NCBI GenBank assembly: GCA_021739645.1
Contig: JAIPBL010000039.1
Location: 1 to 54,705 of the forward strand
Direction: 5' to 3'
Source: Saprospiraceae bacterium
GTDB taxonomy: Bacteria > Bacteroidota > Bacteroidia > Chitinophagales > Saprospiraceae
Length of the DNA: 54,705 nucleotides
The translations under genes were made by a program, and so were the position numbers. This document shows positions 1-7,159 of this stretch, one piece after another; the stretch's first letter is position 1, and each line of letters opens with the position of its first letter. Under the pieces are notes generated by a model, which was given only the letters and a program-made list of their open reading frames with translations, searched no databases and was not told the origin of the DNA.

Positions 1-3
1 TGT

Positions 4-73
4 TTGTGGTCGCCCAATTTATTGGGCTGACCGAGATGGCCAACGGTCTGCCCAATAAATTGGGCGACCACAA
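4..73. repeat. Long near-perfect hairpin (24-bp arms)
   Basis: Positions 4-27 and 50-73 are perfect reverse complements (24 bp). After one T/T mismatch, a further 5-bp stem (29-33 with 44-48) leaves a 10-base loop. Each arm is itself an imperfect palindrome around CCCAAT..ATTGGG. There is no T-run, so a simple terminator is unlikely. It may be a REP-like or MITE-like element or the end of a mobile element; the neighbouring gene to the left is outside the window. Confidence 0.75.
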
Positions 74-161
74 TTTGGACTGACACATAACTTTTTGCCA
101 AAAGCCATCGTTGTAGTAGTCTACACCATTTTTATCAGTATTAAATTTTTTTACCATTCCT

Positions 162-1823
162 ATGAAGCAATCCGCAATCCTTGCCCTGTTTTTTTTCTTC
201 GCAAATGCCTTAGCCGCCCAGTGCATTTCGGGCGACTGTAAAAACGGAACGGGCATTTATCTCTATCCCAGCGGCGCCAAGTACATCGGCCAGTTCAAAG
301 ACAATGAAATCCACGGCATAGGCACCTGCTACTATACCGACGGCAGCACCTACCGTGGCGAGTGGGCACACCGTTTCCAGGAAGGTCACGGCATCAAAAC
401 CCTCGAAGATGGTCGCATTTGGGAAGGCGACTGGAAAATGGGCCTTCCGCTCGATTCACTCGGCCAGCCCATCGCCAATCTTTTTCCCGACAAAGAACCC
501 GAAGTGCAAACGGGCTGCCTCGCTGGCGATTGTGAGAATGGTGAAGGCACCTTTGCCTACGCTGGTGGCAGCAAGTACGTCGGCAAGTTTAAGGACAGTA
601 AGCCCGAAGGCCAGGGCATTTTTACCTATACAAATGGCGACCGCTACGAAGGCAACTTCAAGGCAGGCCTGAAAGAAGGTGTCGGCATATTTCACTACGC
701 CGACAACACGCAGACCACCGGCGAGTGGCGGGAGGGCGAGTACCTCGGCAACTCCAAAATCGAACACGGCAAGGTCGGCTGCATCGAAGGCGACTGTCAG
801 AACGGACGTGGCACCTACATTTATAAAGACGGCGTGGCCAAGTTCGTCGGTAATTTTGAAAACGCCATGCCTGACGGCGAGGGCGTCATCTACTATTCCA
901 ACGGCGAACGCTACAAGGGCAATTGGGCACTAGGCAGCTTCAACGGCCAAGGCTCGCTTTTCCTGACCGATGGCACAGAGGTAGCGGGCTACTGGAAGGA
1001 TGGCTCTTACATGGGAGCTTCCCTGCCCAAACCCGTGGAGGCAACCCCACCGGCCATGCTCGACCCGGAGGCTTATATCGCCATCCGGCAAGCGAGCCAG
1101 ATGAGGGTCTGGGCCGTTGTGGTGGGCATATCCGCTTACGACCACATGCCTACACTGCGCTACACCGACGACGATGCCTACCGCATGTACGCCTTCCTGA
1201 AAAGCCCCGAAGGCGGCGCATTGGCTGACAACCAAATCAAAATCCTGATTGATGAAGACGCCACGCACGAGAAAATTTTGGCAGCTATGACCGATATTTT
1301 CGGCAAAGCTGGCAAAGAGGACCTGGTAATGGTTTACTTTTCTGGCCATGGACTTCCGGGGTCGTTTTTGCCCATTGATTTTGATGGGTTCAACAACAAG
1401 CTAGACCACGAAGACATCAATAAAATCATGGAGAGCAGCCCCGCCAAATACAAACTCTGCATCGCAGATGCTTGCCACTCCGGCAGCCTACTGGCCATGG
1501 CTGAAAAGAGCGGAACCATCCGAAATGTGCTGGAGGATTACTATAAAACATTGGCACAGGCAGAGGCTGGCACGGCACTCATCATGTCATCGAAAGGGGA
1601 GGAGACTTCGCTGGAAAGCAGCGGCTTGCGCCAAGGTGTTTTCAGCCACTTCCTCATCCGGGGCCTGAAAGGCGAGGCTGACAAGGACGGAAACAAAATC
1701 GTGACGGTGCAGGAACTTTTCAATTTTGTGGACGAGAACGTGCGGGCGTACACCATCAACCGCCAGTCGCCGGTTATCAAGGGACAGTTTGACCCGAAGA
1801 TGACGGTGAGCGTGGTGAGGTGA
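162..1823 (+). CDS. Secreted MORN-repeat caspase-like protease (peptidase C14)
   Basis: 553 residues. A signal peptide (about residues 1-20, ending ALAAQ) is followed by three repeated blocks of roughly 100 residues. Each block opens with a cysteine pair of the form C-x2-GDC-x-NG-x-G and then carries MORN repeats (YxG.F..G.GxxxYxdG type). From about residue 314 a caspase-fold domain begins (VWAVVVGISAYDHM). The catalytic dyad is visible: His396 in FSGHG and Cys438 in DACHSG. MORN repeats commonly mediate membrane or protein binding, and the caspase domain would cut after a basic or acidic residue; the substrate is unknown. The signal peptide puts the enzyme in the periplasm or outside the cell. 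The last codons and the stop lie inside a short GTGAG tandem repeat (about 1814-1835). It appears monocistronic. Domain assignments are firm; the role is inference. Confidence 0.9.
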   Translation: MKQSAILALFFFFANALAAQCISGDCKNGTGIYLYPSGAKYIGQFKDNEIHGIGTCYYTDGSTYRGEWAHRFQEGHGIKTLEDGRIWEGDWKMGLPLDSLGQPIANLFPDKEPEVQTGCLAGDCENGEGTFAYAGGSKYVGKFKDSKPEGQGIFTYTNGDRYEGNFKAGLKEGVGIFHYADNTQTTGEWREGEYLGNSKIEHGKVGCIEGDCQNGRGTYIYKDGVAKFVGNFENAMPDGEGVIYYSNGERYKGNWALGSFNGQGSLFLTDGTEVAGYWKDGSYMGASLPKPVEATPPAMLDPEAYIAIRQASQMRVWAVVVGISAYDHMPTLRYTDDDAYRMYAFLKSPEGGALADNQIKILIDEDATHEKILAAMTDIFGKAGKEDLVMVYFSGHGLPGSFLPIDFDGFNNKLDHEDINKIMESSPAKYKLCIADACHSGSLLAMAEKSGTIRNVLEDYYKTLAQAEAGTALIMSSKGEETSLESSGLRQGVFSHFLIRGLKGEADKDGNKIVTVQELFNFVDENVRAYTINRQSPVIKGQFDPKMTVSVVR

Positions 1824-1836
1824 GGTGAGGTGAGGT

Positions 1837-1868
1837 GGCAGTTCGACAGTGGGCAGTTGGCAGTCAGC
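1837..1868. repeat. GGCAGTT-word intergenic repeat
   Basis: Just after the caspase stop there are several copies of GGCAGTT/GACAGT words, the same vocabulary as near 3120, 18790, 18960, 31210 and 39390. It is one member of the dispersed short-period repeat family described in the findings. Confidence 0.6.
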
Positions 1869-1920
1869 GGGAAAGTAGTGGATTGGCAGTCACTGCATTC
1901 ATGTTGATTCGACAATGCGT

Positions 1921-1951
1921 TTTGATTTTTAAACTTATCATCTTAGTTTTG
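1921..1951 (+). promoter_or_regulatory. Bacteroidota-type promoter for the toxin-antitoxin pair
   Basis: TTTG at 1921-1924, a 19-base spacer and TAGTTTTG at 1944-1951 fit the Bacteroidota consensus TTTG-N(19-21)-TAnnTTTG. The element lies 17 bases upstream of the antitoxin ATG, so the leader would be very short. Confidence 0.7.
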
Positions 1952-1968
1952 GATAAAAAATAAAAGCC

Positions 1969-2223
1969 ATGCCAGCTACTGCAACCGCAACTTCTTCAAC
2001 CAATTTTGAAAATCGGAAACTTCGGCTGATAAGCCGTATTGCCCAAATGGACGATGAGGCAGTTTTGAGCTTAATCGAAGACCTTGTTGAAGCGGATTCT
2101 GAAGCTGTTTTGACAAAGGAAGAAACTGCCATCGTCGAGCAACGGTTGGTTGGTTTTAGGGCGAAGCCCAATGAATTCGTGACACTTGAACAAATGGCTG
2201 GCAAAATCCAGAACAGGCAATGA
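1969..2223 (+). CDS. Antitoxin-like small protein of a type II toxin-antitoxin pair
   Basis: 84 residues, acidic and predicted helical (for example LIEDLVEADSEAVLTKEE), with no signal peptide. It sits directly before a RelE/ParE-type toxin gene and overlaps it by four bases (ATGA), the usual antitoxin-first arrangement. Known antitoxins of this kind bind the cognate toxin and repress their own promoter; a good promoter lies immediately upstream. I do not recognise a named DNA-binding fold, so the antitoxin call rests mainly on context, size and composition. Confidence 0.75.
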   Translation: MPATATATSSTNFENRKLRLISRIAQMDDEAVLSLIEDLVEADSEAVLTKEETAIVEQRLVGFRAKPNEFVTLEQMAGKIQNRQ

Positions 2224-2522
2224 GCTACTCCGTGATTTTGATTCCACTTGCAGAGGCGGATATTTTGGAAGCATGGGATTGGTACAAAAATGAATCGCCG
2301 GGACTTGAGCAAAAATTCTGGGACGCCATTTACAAATCCCTTTTACAAATAGCAAAGCATCCTTCCCGTTTCACTTTGGCAAAAGCAGATATTCGAGTGG
2401 CTTTCGTCAAGCGTTTTCCCTACAAGATTATTTTCTACACTAACGAGGCCATGAAACGGGTGGAGGTGGTAGCTGTTTTGCACAAAAAGCGGCATCCGGG
2501 TGTTTGGCAACGAAGGGTTTAG
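2220..2522 (+). CDS. RelE/ParE family toxin
   Basis: 100 residues with the RelE/ParE superfamily pattern: an N-terminal strand (SYSVILIPLAEADILEAWDWY), a two-helix region with F.....L...P.R, then the strand pair around RVAFVKRFPYKIIFYTN and the basic end VVAVLHKKRHPGVWQRR. Family members either cleave mRNA on the ribosome (RelE) or poison gyrase (ParE); which applies cannot be told from sequence alone. The start overlaps the antitoxin stop, giving translational coupling. The reading frame is intact, so the module may be active. Confidence 0.88.
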   Translation: MSYSVILIPLAEADILEAWDWYKNESPGLEQKFWDAIYKSLLQIAKHPSRFTLAKADIRVAFVKRFPYKIIFYTNEAMKRVEVVAVLHKKRHPGVWQRRV

Positions 2523-2545
2523 TCAACGGATGCAAATCTGGCTTT

Positions 2546-2613
2546 ATGCGAATTAGGTGTTGAAGCAGAATTCTCCGAGGTCATTTCGGCAACTTCCAAC
2601 TCCTAATTCGCAT
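2546..2613. other. Imperfect hairpin after the toxin gene
   Basis: A perfect 12-bp stem (2546-2557 with 2602-2613, core GCGAATTAGG/CCTAATTCGC) extends inward with mismatches. It lies 24 bases after the toxin stop and may end or stabilise the toxin-antitoxin transcript, though no clear T-run follows. Confidence 0.5.
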
Positions 2614-2710
2614 GCTTTACTATTTTTGCATCAGCCTGCTAAAATAGTACAACTATTTTCACAAAAACTCAAAATCCTGCCTTTTTACCTTCTAAAACCC
2701 GTCATTCAAA

Positions 2711-2917
2711 TCAAACCAATCCATCGCCAGCTGCACCCATCGCCAGCCTCCACCAAGGCAGAAACCTCACGCTCGTGCCATCGAGTTTTTCTACGGCATC
2801 GAGTGACAGATTCACCACCCACGCCTCAGCCGGGCGATAGGTATCAATAAAATTCCTGAACGAACGGGTGAGCATCGGCTTCACCAAAGCACTACACTTC
2901 ACATTTAACCCGATATT
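2711..2917 (-). pseudogene. C-terminal remnant of a DUF4143-type AAA ATPase
   Basis: The minus strand encodes about 68 residues, from after an in-frame stop near 2918 to a stop at 2711. The segment has the look of the C-terminal end of DUF4143-family ATPases: SFRNFIDTYRPAEAWVVNLS followed by DGTSVRFLPWWRL. The ATPase core and any credible start codon are missing, and the upstream DNA is AT-rich and non-coding, so this is a decayed fragment. The rest of 2523-3143 holds no gene I can support, only the hairpin at 2546 and the terminator at 3041. A larger predicted-ATPase gene of a related class occurs at 9367. Confidence 0.55.
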
Positions 2918-3040
2918 TTATGAAGTCAAGGTTAGAAATTATCGGAAAAAAAATTATTTTGGGGTTCAAAATTTTGGCTGGAAGGTAAATACGGGAGGAT
3001 GGTGACACCTTTTGAAAAAGTGTTACCGCTTTGCCAACAA

Positions 3041-3078
3041 AAAAAAGAGCGGGCAACCACAGGTCGCCCGCTCTTTTT
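3041..3078 (-). terminator. Bidirectional intrinsic terminator
   Basis: Stem GAGCGGGC (3047-3054) with GCCCGCTC (3066-3073), flanked by an A-run on the left and a T-run on the right. It can stop minus-strand transcripts from the gene ending at 3144 and plus-strand transcripts from the left. Confidence 0.85.
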
Positions 3079-3113
3079 AATTAACCCTAGTCGTATTAGC
3101 AGTGCCTTGACTG

Positions 3114-3143
3114 CACACTGCCAACTGTCGAACTGCCAACTGC
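3114..3143. repeat. AACTGCC-word repeat
   Basis: Repeated ACTGCCAACTG words immediately beside the stop codon of the minus-strand gene at 3144. Same family as the repeats at 18951 and 39379, in complementary orientation to the one at 1837. Confidence 0.6.
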
Positions 3144-4877
3144 TTATCGTATCACCTGAAACTTCTTCGACCTAAAGCCCTCCGGTGTATTGACGGACAT
3201 GAAATAAGTGCCAGTTGCCAGTTTGCTCACATCAAATGAGTAACGGCCCTTCTGCACATGGTCCAAAGTCCGGCTGCTCACGAGGCGGCCTGTGAAATCA
3301 AGGATGTGCACTTCCACTTCGGTAGCGGGGTTGTCCAGTGCAAGCTCCAAGTTGATGTTGTTTGTAGTTGGGTTCGGCGACACCGCAATTTTATGGTCAT
3401 CTAGTGCCGTAGTGGTGCCAGTAGCGAAGCCGTCCAAGTGAAGGCGAACAATGCCTTGGTAGGCACTTCCCCAACCATCGGTATGCAGGCTGTCTGTGAA
3501 AATCATTGTGCCTACTTCACCTGCCAAGCGCTCATTGCCACCGAAGGCGTACTTGGGCGGGATGCCCGTACCAGCCTCAGCGCCATTGTACTGTACCATG
3601 ATGAGGTACATTTTGTTGGCAGCAAGATTCACAGGGCTTGGGAATTCTACGGTGATGAACTCAAAGCCTTGGTCGTCTTGAGAAATGATATATTCCGTCG
3701 TAGTCAATGGAATAAGTGGCCCACCGTTTTCATTCAACCCGTTGTAGGAGGTTAATCCAGCAGGGTAGGGAATGCTTCCATTGCCATCAGGGTCAGCGTT
3801 GTAAAGCACAATGTCAAAGCGGTCGGCATCAGGGTCACCAGAGTACAGCTCATCAGGATTGCTAATCATAAACGACATGTGGGTAGCCACGACCGGGGTA
3901 GGCCCAGTGCGGTACACGTTGCCCATGTCGTATTGGAAAAAGTAAAGATTAACAAAGTTCGCACTGTCTGGCTCAATGGTGCCATTGGTGTTTGGTACGA
4001 TGACGCCATTGTCTATTGCAAACGTATAATCTGTGATTACGAAATCCTGTGTTATTTCATCGGGAGTCAATGAATTGGTGAACTTCACAGAATAAGTGCC
4101 AATCGCAGTAGGCGTGTAGGAATCATCAAACTTTACGTTGTTAACCGAAACTGGCGCCACATTAATCAGCGTTTGGCTGAGGGTGGTAGTTGCTCCACCC
4201 GGGGCGGTGATTTCTGCGTTGATGGTCACAGAAGGAAGCGTATTGACGGCGTCAATGTTCAAGAAGGTGACACCAATATCCGACAGCGGTTTCACCGCAG
4301 TCAATGGTGTGTGGTAGCTGTAAGCCGTACGAGGACCTCCGAATGCCCTGACGGTGAAGGTAGCTGTAACAGGTTCGCCAGCGTCGAGTTTGGAGAGGAT
4401 GATGTCGCCGTCATCACGGGTAATGAAAATAGAGGGGATATGTGTTTCCGCAGCATATAATGCTCCAGACATGCCTACAAGGCCACCTCCATCTGCATTG
4501 TAGGTGTGGTTGACGATAATGACCCCAACAGCGCCTGCCTGCTGGGCACGGTAAGCTTTTAAGGTGAAGTTGCAATCTCCACGGCGAATGAGCGCTATTT
4601 TACCGGTTAGGTCATTGAAAGCCATGGAATCGCAAAGCAGAGAATCCGATTGGCTACCTAAGCTGTCCTGGCTATATGCCCAAATCAGTGGTGCAGAAAC
4701 CGTCTGAGCCAGTGTATCGCCCCAGTCTGCACCAGAAGAATATTCAAAAACCTTGTCAAAGCCTCCGGTTGATTGAACTGAAAATTCAACGGGAATAGGT
4801 GAAGTGTTGGGTATTTGCGCCATCAACTGCGACGCCATTGCGCCCAAAAACACGAGTAGTGTAAATGCTTTTTTCAT
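3144..4877 (-). CDS. Secreted PA-domain protein with T9SS sorting domain
   Basis: 577 residues. Signal peptide 1-20 (MKKAFTLLVFLGAMASQLMAQ). A protease-associated (PA) domain follows at about 85-165, recognisable from GKIALIRRGDCNFTLKAYRAQQAGAVGVIIVN. The middle contains beta-rich adhesin-like sequence (ITAPGGATTTLSQTL) and a long unassigned region. The last 80 residues are a type A T9SS C-terminal sorting domain (VSPNPTTNNINLEL ... GTYFMSV ... KKFQVIR). PA domains usually accompany secreted peptidases, but no peptidase motif is visible here, so it may be a binding module. It shares architecture with the gene at 7160. The start is set by the signal peptide. Confidence 0.88.
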   Translation of the reverse strand: MKKAFTLLVFLGAMASQLMAQIPNTSPIPVEFSVQSTGGFDKVFEYSSGADWGDTLAQTVSAPLIWAYSQDSLGSQSDSLLCDSMAFNDLTGKIALIRRGDCNFTLKAYRAQQAGAVGVIIVNHTYNADGGGLVGMSGALYAAETHIPSIFITRDDGDIILSKLDAGEPVTATFTVRAFGGPRTAYSYHTPLTAVKPLSDIGVTFLNIDAVNTLPSVTINAEITAPGGATTTLSQTLINVAPVSVNNVKFDDSYTPTAIGTYSVKFTNSLTPDEITQDFVITDYTFAIDNGVIVPNTNGTIEPDSANFVNLYFFQYDMGNVYRTGPTPVVATHMSFMISNPDELYSGDPDADRFDIVLYNADPDGNGSIPYPAGLTSYNGLNENGGPLIPLTTTEYIISQDDQGFEFITVEFPSPVNLAANKMYLIMVQYNGAEAGTGIPPKYAFGGNERLAGEVGTMIFTDSLHTDGWGSAYQGIVRLHLDGFATGTTTALDDHKIAVSPNPTTNNINLELALDNPATEVEVHILDFTGRLVSSRTLDHVQKGRYSFDVSKLATGTYFMSVNTPEGFRSKKFQVIR

Positions 4878-4969
4878 ACTAATTCAATTTTTTGTTAAAA
4901 GTAATTTATTCCGAAGGTGGTAAAAATATCATTTCTCCCAAAAATAAGGTAGCAACATCGAATAAAAAG

Positions 4970-5010
4970 AAAAAGCGCCACCCGGAAACTGGTCCGAGTG
5001 GCGCTTTTTA
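4970..5010 (-). terminator. Intrinsic terminator of the BNR-protein gene
   Basis: Stem AGCGCCAC/GTGGCGCT (core 4975-4981 with 4998-5004) flanked by A5 and T5. It lies downstream of the gene ending at 5079 and upstream of the gene starting at 4877. Its core is the same as that of the terminator at 7071. Confidence 0.85.
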
Positions 5011-5078
5011 TCTCAAAACATTGGCAAATGGCCACTTGCAGTGGTTGCGGAAGGCCAGTTTCTCCAACAGCCTATTTT

Positions 5079-6980
5079 TTAACGAACTACCAATTTGCTT
5101 GACGCTATCCGGTCACCTGCTTGCAGGGTTACGATGTACATGCCGTCAGCGAAGGTTGAAGTATTTAGGTCGAAACCGTGCTTGCCTTGGTTCTGAACCC
5201 CCAACTTGGCGGTCTTCACCACTTGACCAAGCGCATTTGCAACGTTGATCGTTACGGGTTCAGCCGCCGCCAATTCATACGTCAGAATGGACATGGAAGA
5301 ACTTGGGTTTGGCGAAATAGCGAAGTCAAAAACATCAGGGCTAACCGTAGTCGTGTTGCTGATGATTCCCAAATCAGCCACATCCAAGCCGATATGGTTG
5401 ATGTAGTTGGTGCTTGCTGCATCCATATCGCCACGAACAGACAGACCCGGCTCAAAATCCTGCTGATAGATGATGTCGGCACGGTAGTCAACGTGCCGGG
5501 CAATGGCTGGGAACATCGTTTCGTAAACACCGCTGAAATCCGTAAATTCCTCAACGTAATCTTCAGAAGTCAAATCCAGCGGGTCACTCCAAGTTGAGCC
5601 TCCATCTTCGGAGAAGATGACATACACGTGGCGGTTGTGCTGCTGATTCGGCGTTGCATCTGGGTTGATATAGTTTTCTGTCAAACCAGAATAGGCCACG
5701 TAAATGCGGCCATCTGCATCAATACCTGCACTCGGGTGTGAGGTCAAAGAGGCATAATAAAGCGCAATGTCGGAGATGGCAGCGATGTCCGCCGTACCAT
5801 TGCCATTGGCATCAATGATGCCTTCCACTGCGTAAACCGAAGCATCTTCATCCATGTCCTCGTTCCAGTAGTGAAGCCCCATCGTGGCTGGGTAGTAGCT
5901 GGAGTTGGCAGCGGCGTCGTCCATGATGTACATTTCACCGTACCAGAGGTGAACCTTGCCATCGTTGTCAACGAGCACATCGCCCGCATTGTCAGAGGAT
6001 TGGATGGCCAATGAATCTGGGGCATTCGGGTCGGAAGGCAACTGGTCGTAGGTGTAACCGGAGTCCAGCACATAACCGTCAATCGGGAAATCCTTCACCG
6101 TCCAGGTTGTCCAAGTGTCGCCATTGTCTGATGATTTGGCAATTTTCACATCGCCATAATCTCCAATAATCCCCACTGCCACGGTTTCGCCAGAGGCATC
6201 GATGGCATAGGAGTCGGCATCCATCCGTGAGTAAAAGTCGCTGTTAACATCTGGCAGTTTGATGTCCTGTTTGTCCCAAGTTGTACCGCCGTCAGTGGAG
6301 CGGAAATACAGGATATGCCCATCGCAGCCATCATACACTGCGCCGCCATTGCCAGTAGGCAACGTAATGGCTATCACGTGAAGCGTGTTGCCATCAGCGC
6401 CTCCAACTTCCATCCGTGGCCAAAGCAAGCCTGGAGGAGCTGCTGTTGGGACATCTGAATATTGCCAAGTACCGCCAACATTCTTGCTGACCCGCAACTT
6501 AGCATCGGAGGTGTGGGCAACGGTTACGACAGTGCCATCGGCAAGCGTAACAACGTTTGGCCAGCCAGTCCGCACATCTTCTATACGGGCCGTAGCGTAT
6601 GGCCCCCATGATTGGCTGGATGGCGTGAAAACATTGTAGCCAGTACCCCGGTCAGGATACCCGCCAAGTGCGTCTGCGCCGAATGTGTAAGTACCGTACA
6701 AGGTGCCATCCGCCAATTTGGTAACCCTGTTTGGCGTGGAGCTGTTGCTTTGCAAGTCGTAAAGTGTCTCGCCGAGGGTGTTCTCCCCTAGGGAACGATC
6801 AAGCAGTGGCAAGTTTGGATTGGCGATAACCTGGCCAACAGGTTCCATGCCTGTCATGGCCACTTTGTTGCGAGGCATAGGCGCTTGCTTGAACCGCAAG
6901 TTGTGCGAGCGGAGGGGGGCTTGAGCTACGAGTTGGGACATGATTGCCCCAAGGAAAAATAGTGTAAGTAATTTTTTCAT
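5079..6980 (-). CDS. Secreted BNR/sialidase-like propeller protein with T9SS sorting domain
   Basis: 633 residues. Signal peptide 1-19 (MKKLLTLFFLGAIMSQLVAQ). At least three Asp-box (BNR) motifs are visible: STDGGTTWDKQ, SSDNGDTWTTW and SEDGGSTWSDP. They are the hallmark of sialidase-type six-bladed propellers. The end is a type A T9SS sorting domain (ISPNPSSSMSILTYEL ... GMYIVTLQAGDRIASSKLVVR). Asp-box proteins include sialidases and many non-enzymatic binding propellers; the catalytic Arg triad of true sialidases is not evident, so an enzyme function is not claimed. Transcribed toward the terminator at 4970. Confidence 0.87.
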   Translation of the reverse strand: MKKLLTLFFLGAIMSQLVAQAPLRSHNLRFKQAPMPRNKVAMTGMEPVGQVIANPNLPLLDRSLGENTLGETLYDLQSNSSTPNRVTKLADGTLYGTYTFGADALGGYPDRGTGYNVFTPSSQSWGPYATARIEDVRTGWPNVVTLADGTVVTVAHTSDAKLRVSKNVGGTWQYSDVPTAAPPGLLWPRMEVGGADGNTLHVIAITLPTGNGGAVYDGCDGHILYFRSTDGGTTWDKQDIKLPDVNSDFYSRMDADSYAIDASGETVAVGIIGDYGDVKIAKSSDNGDTWTTWTVKDFPIDGYVLDSGYTYDQLPSDPNAPDSLAIQSSDNAGDVLVDNDGKVHLWYGEMYIMDDAAANSSYYPATMGLHYWNEDMDEDASVYAVEGIIDANGNGTADIAAISDIALYYASLTSHPSAGIDADGRIYVAYSGLTENYINPDATPNQQHNRHVYVIFSEDGGSTWSDPLDLTSEDYVEEFTDFSGVYETMFPAIARHVDYRADIIYQQDFEPGLSVRGDMDAASTNYINHIGLDVADLGIISNTTTVSPDVFDFAISPNPSSSMSILTYELAAAEPVTINVANALGQVVKTAKLGVQNQGKHGFDLNTSTFADGMYIVTLQAGDRIASSKLVVR

Positions 6981-7070
6981 ACTGTTTCAATTTTGTTAGA
7001 AGAAAATATTTCTGTTGGCTTAAAAGTATAAAATCTTCTGCTATCCAAAATACATCTGTTGAATAAATTC

Positions 7071-7111
7071 AAAAAGCGCCACTCGAAAGCTTATTTCGAG
7101 TGGCGCTTTTT
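7071..7111 (-). terminator. Strong intrinsic terminator (18-bp stem)
   Basis: Perfect 18-bp stem, 7071-7088 with 7094-7111, and a 5-base loop. A5 and T5 at the stem ends make it bidirectional. It closes the gene ending at 7160 and shares its core (AAAAAGCGCCAC) with the terminator at 4970. Confidence 0.9.
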
Positions 7112-7159
7112 GCATTAAAAACGGAGATACACAGCCCTCACGGAGGGTTGTGTCAGTAT

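Noticed and set aside
2557-2850. 97-codon plus-strand open frame
   Set aside because: Composition is atypical and the opposite strand carries the recognisable ATPase remnant.
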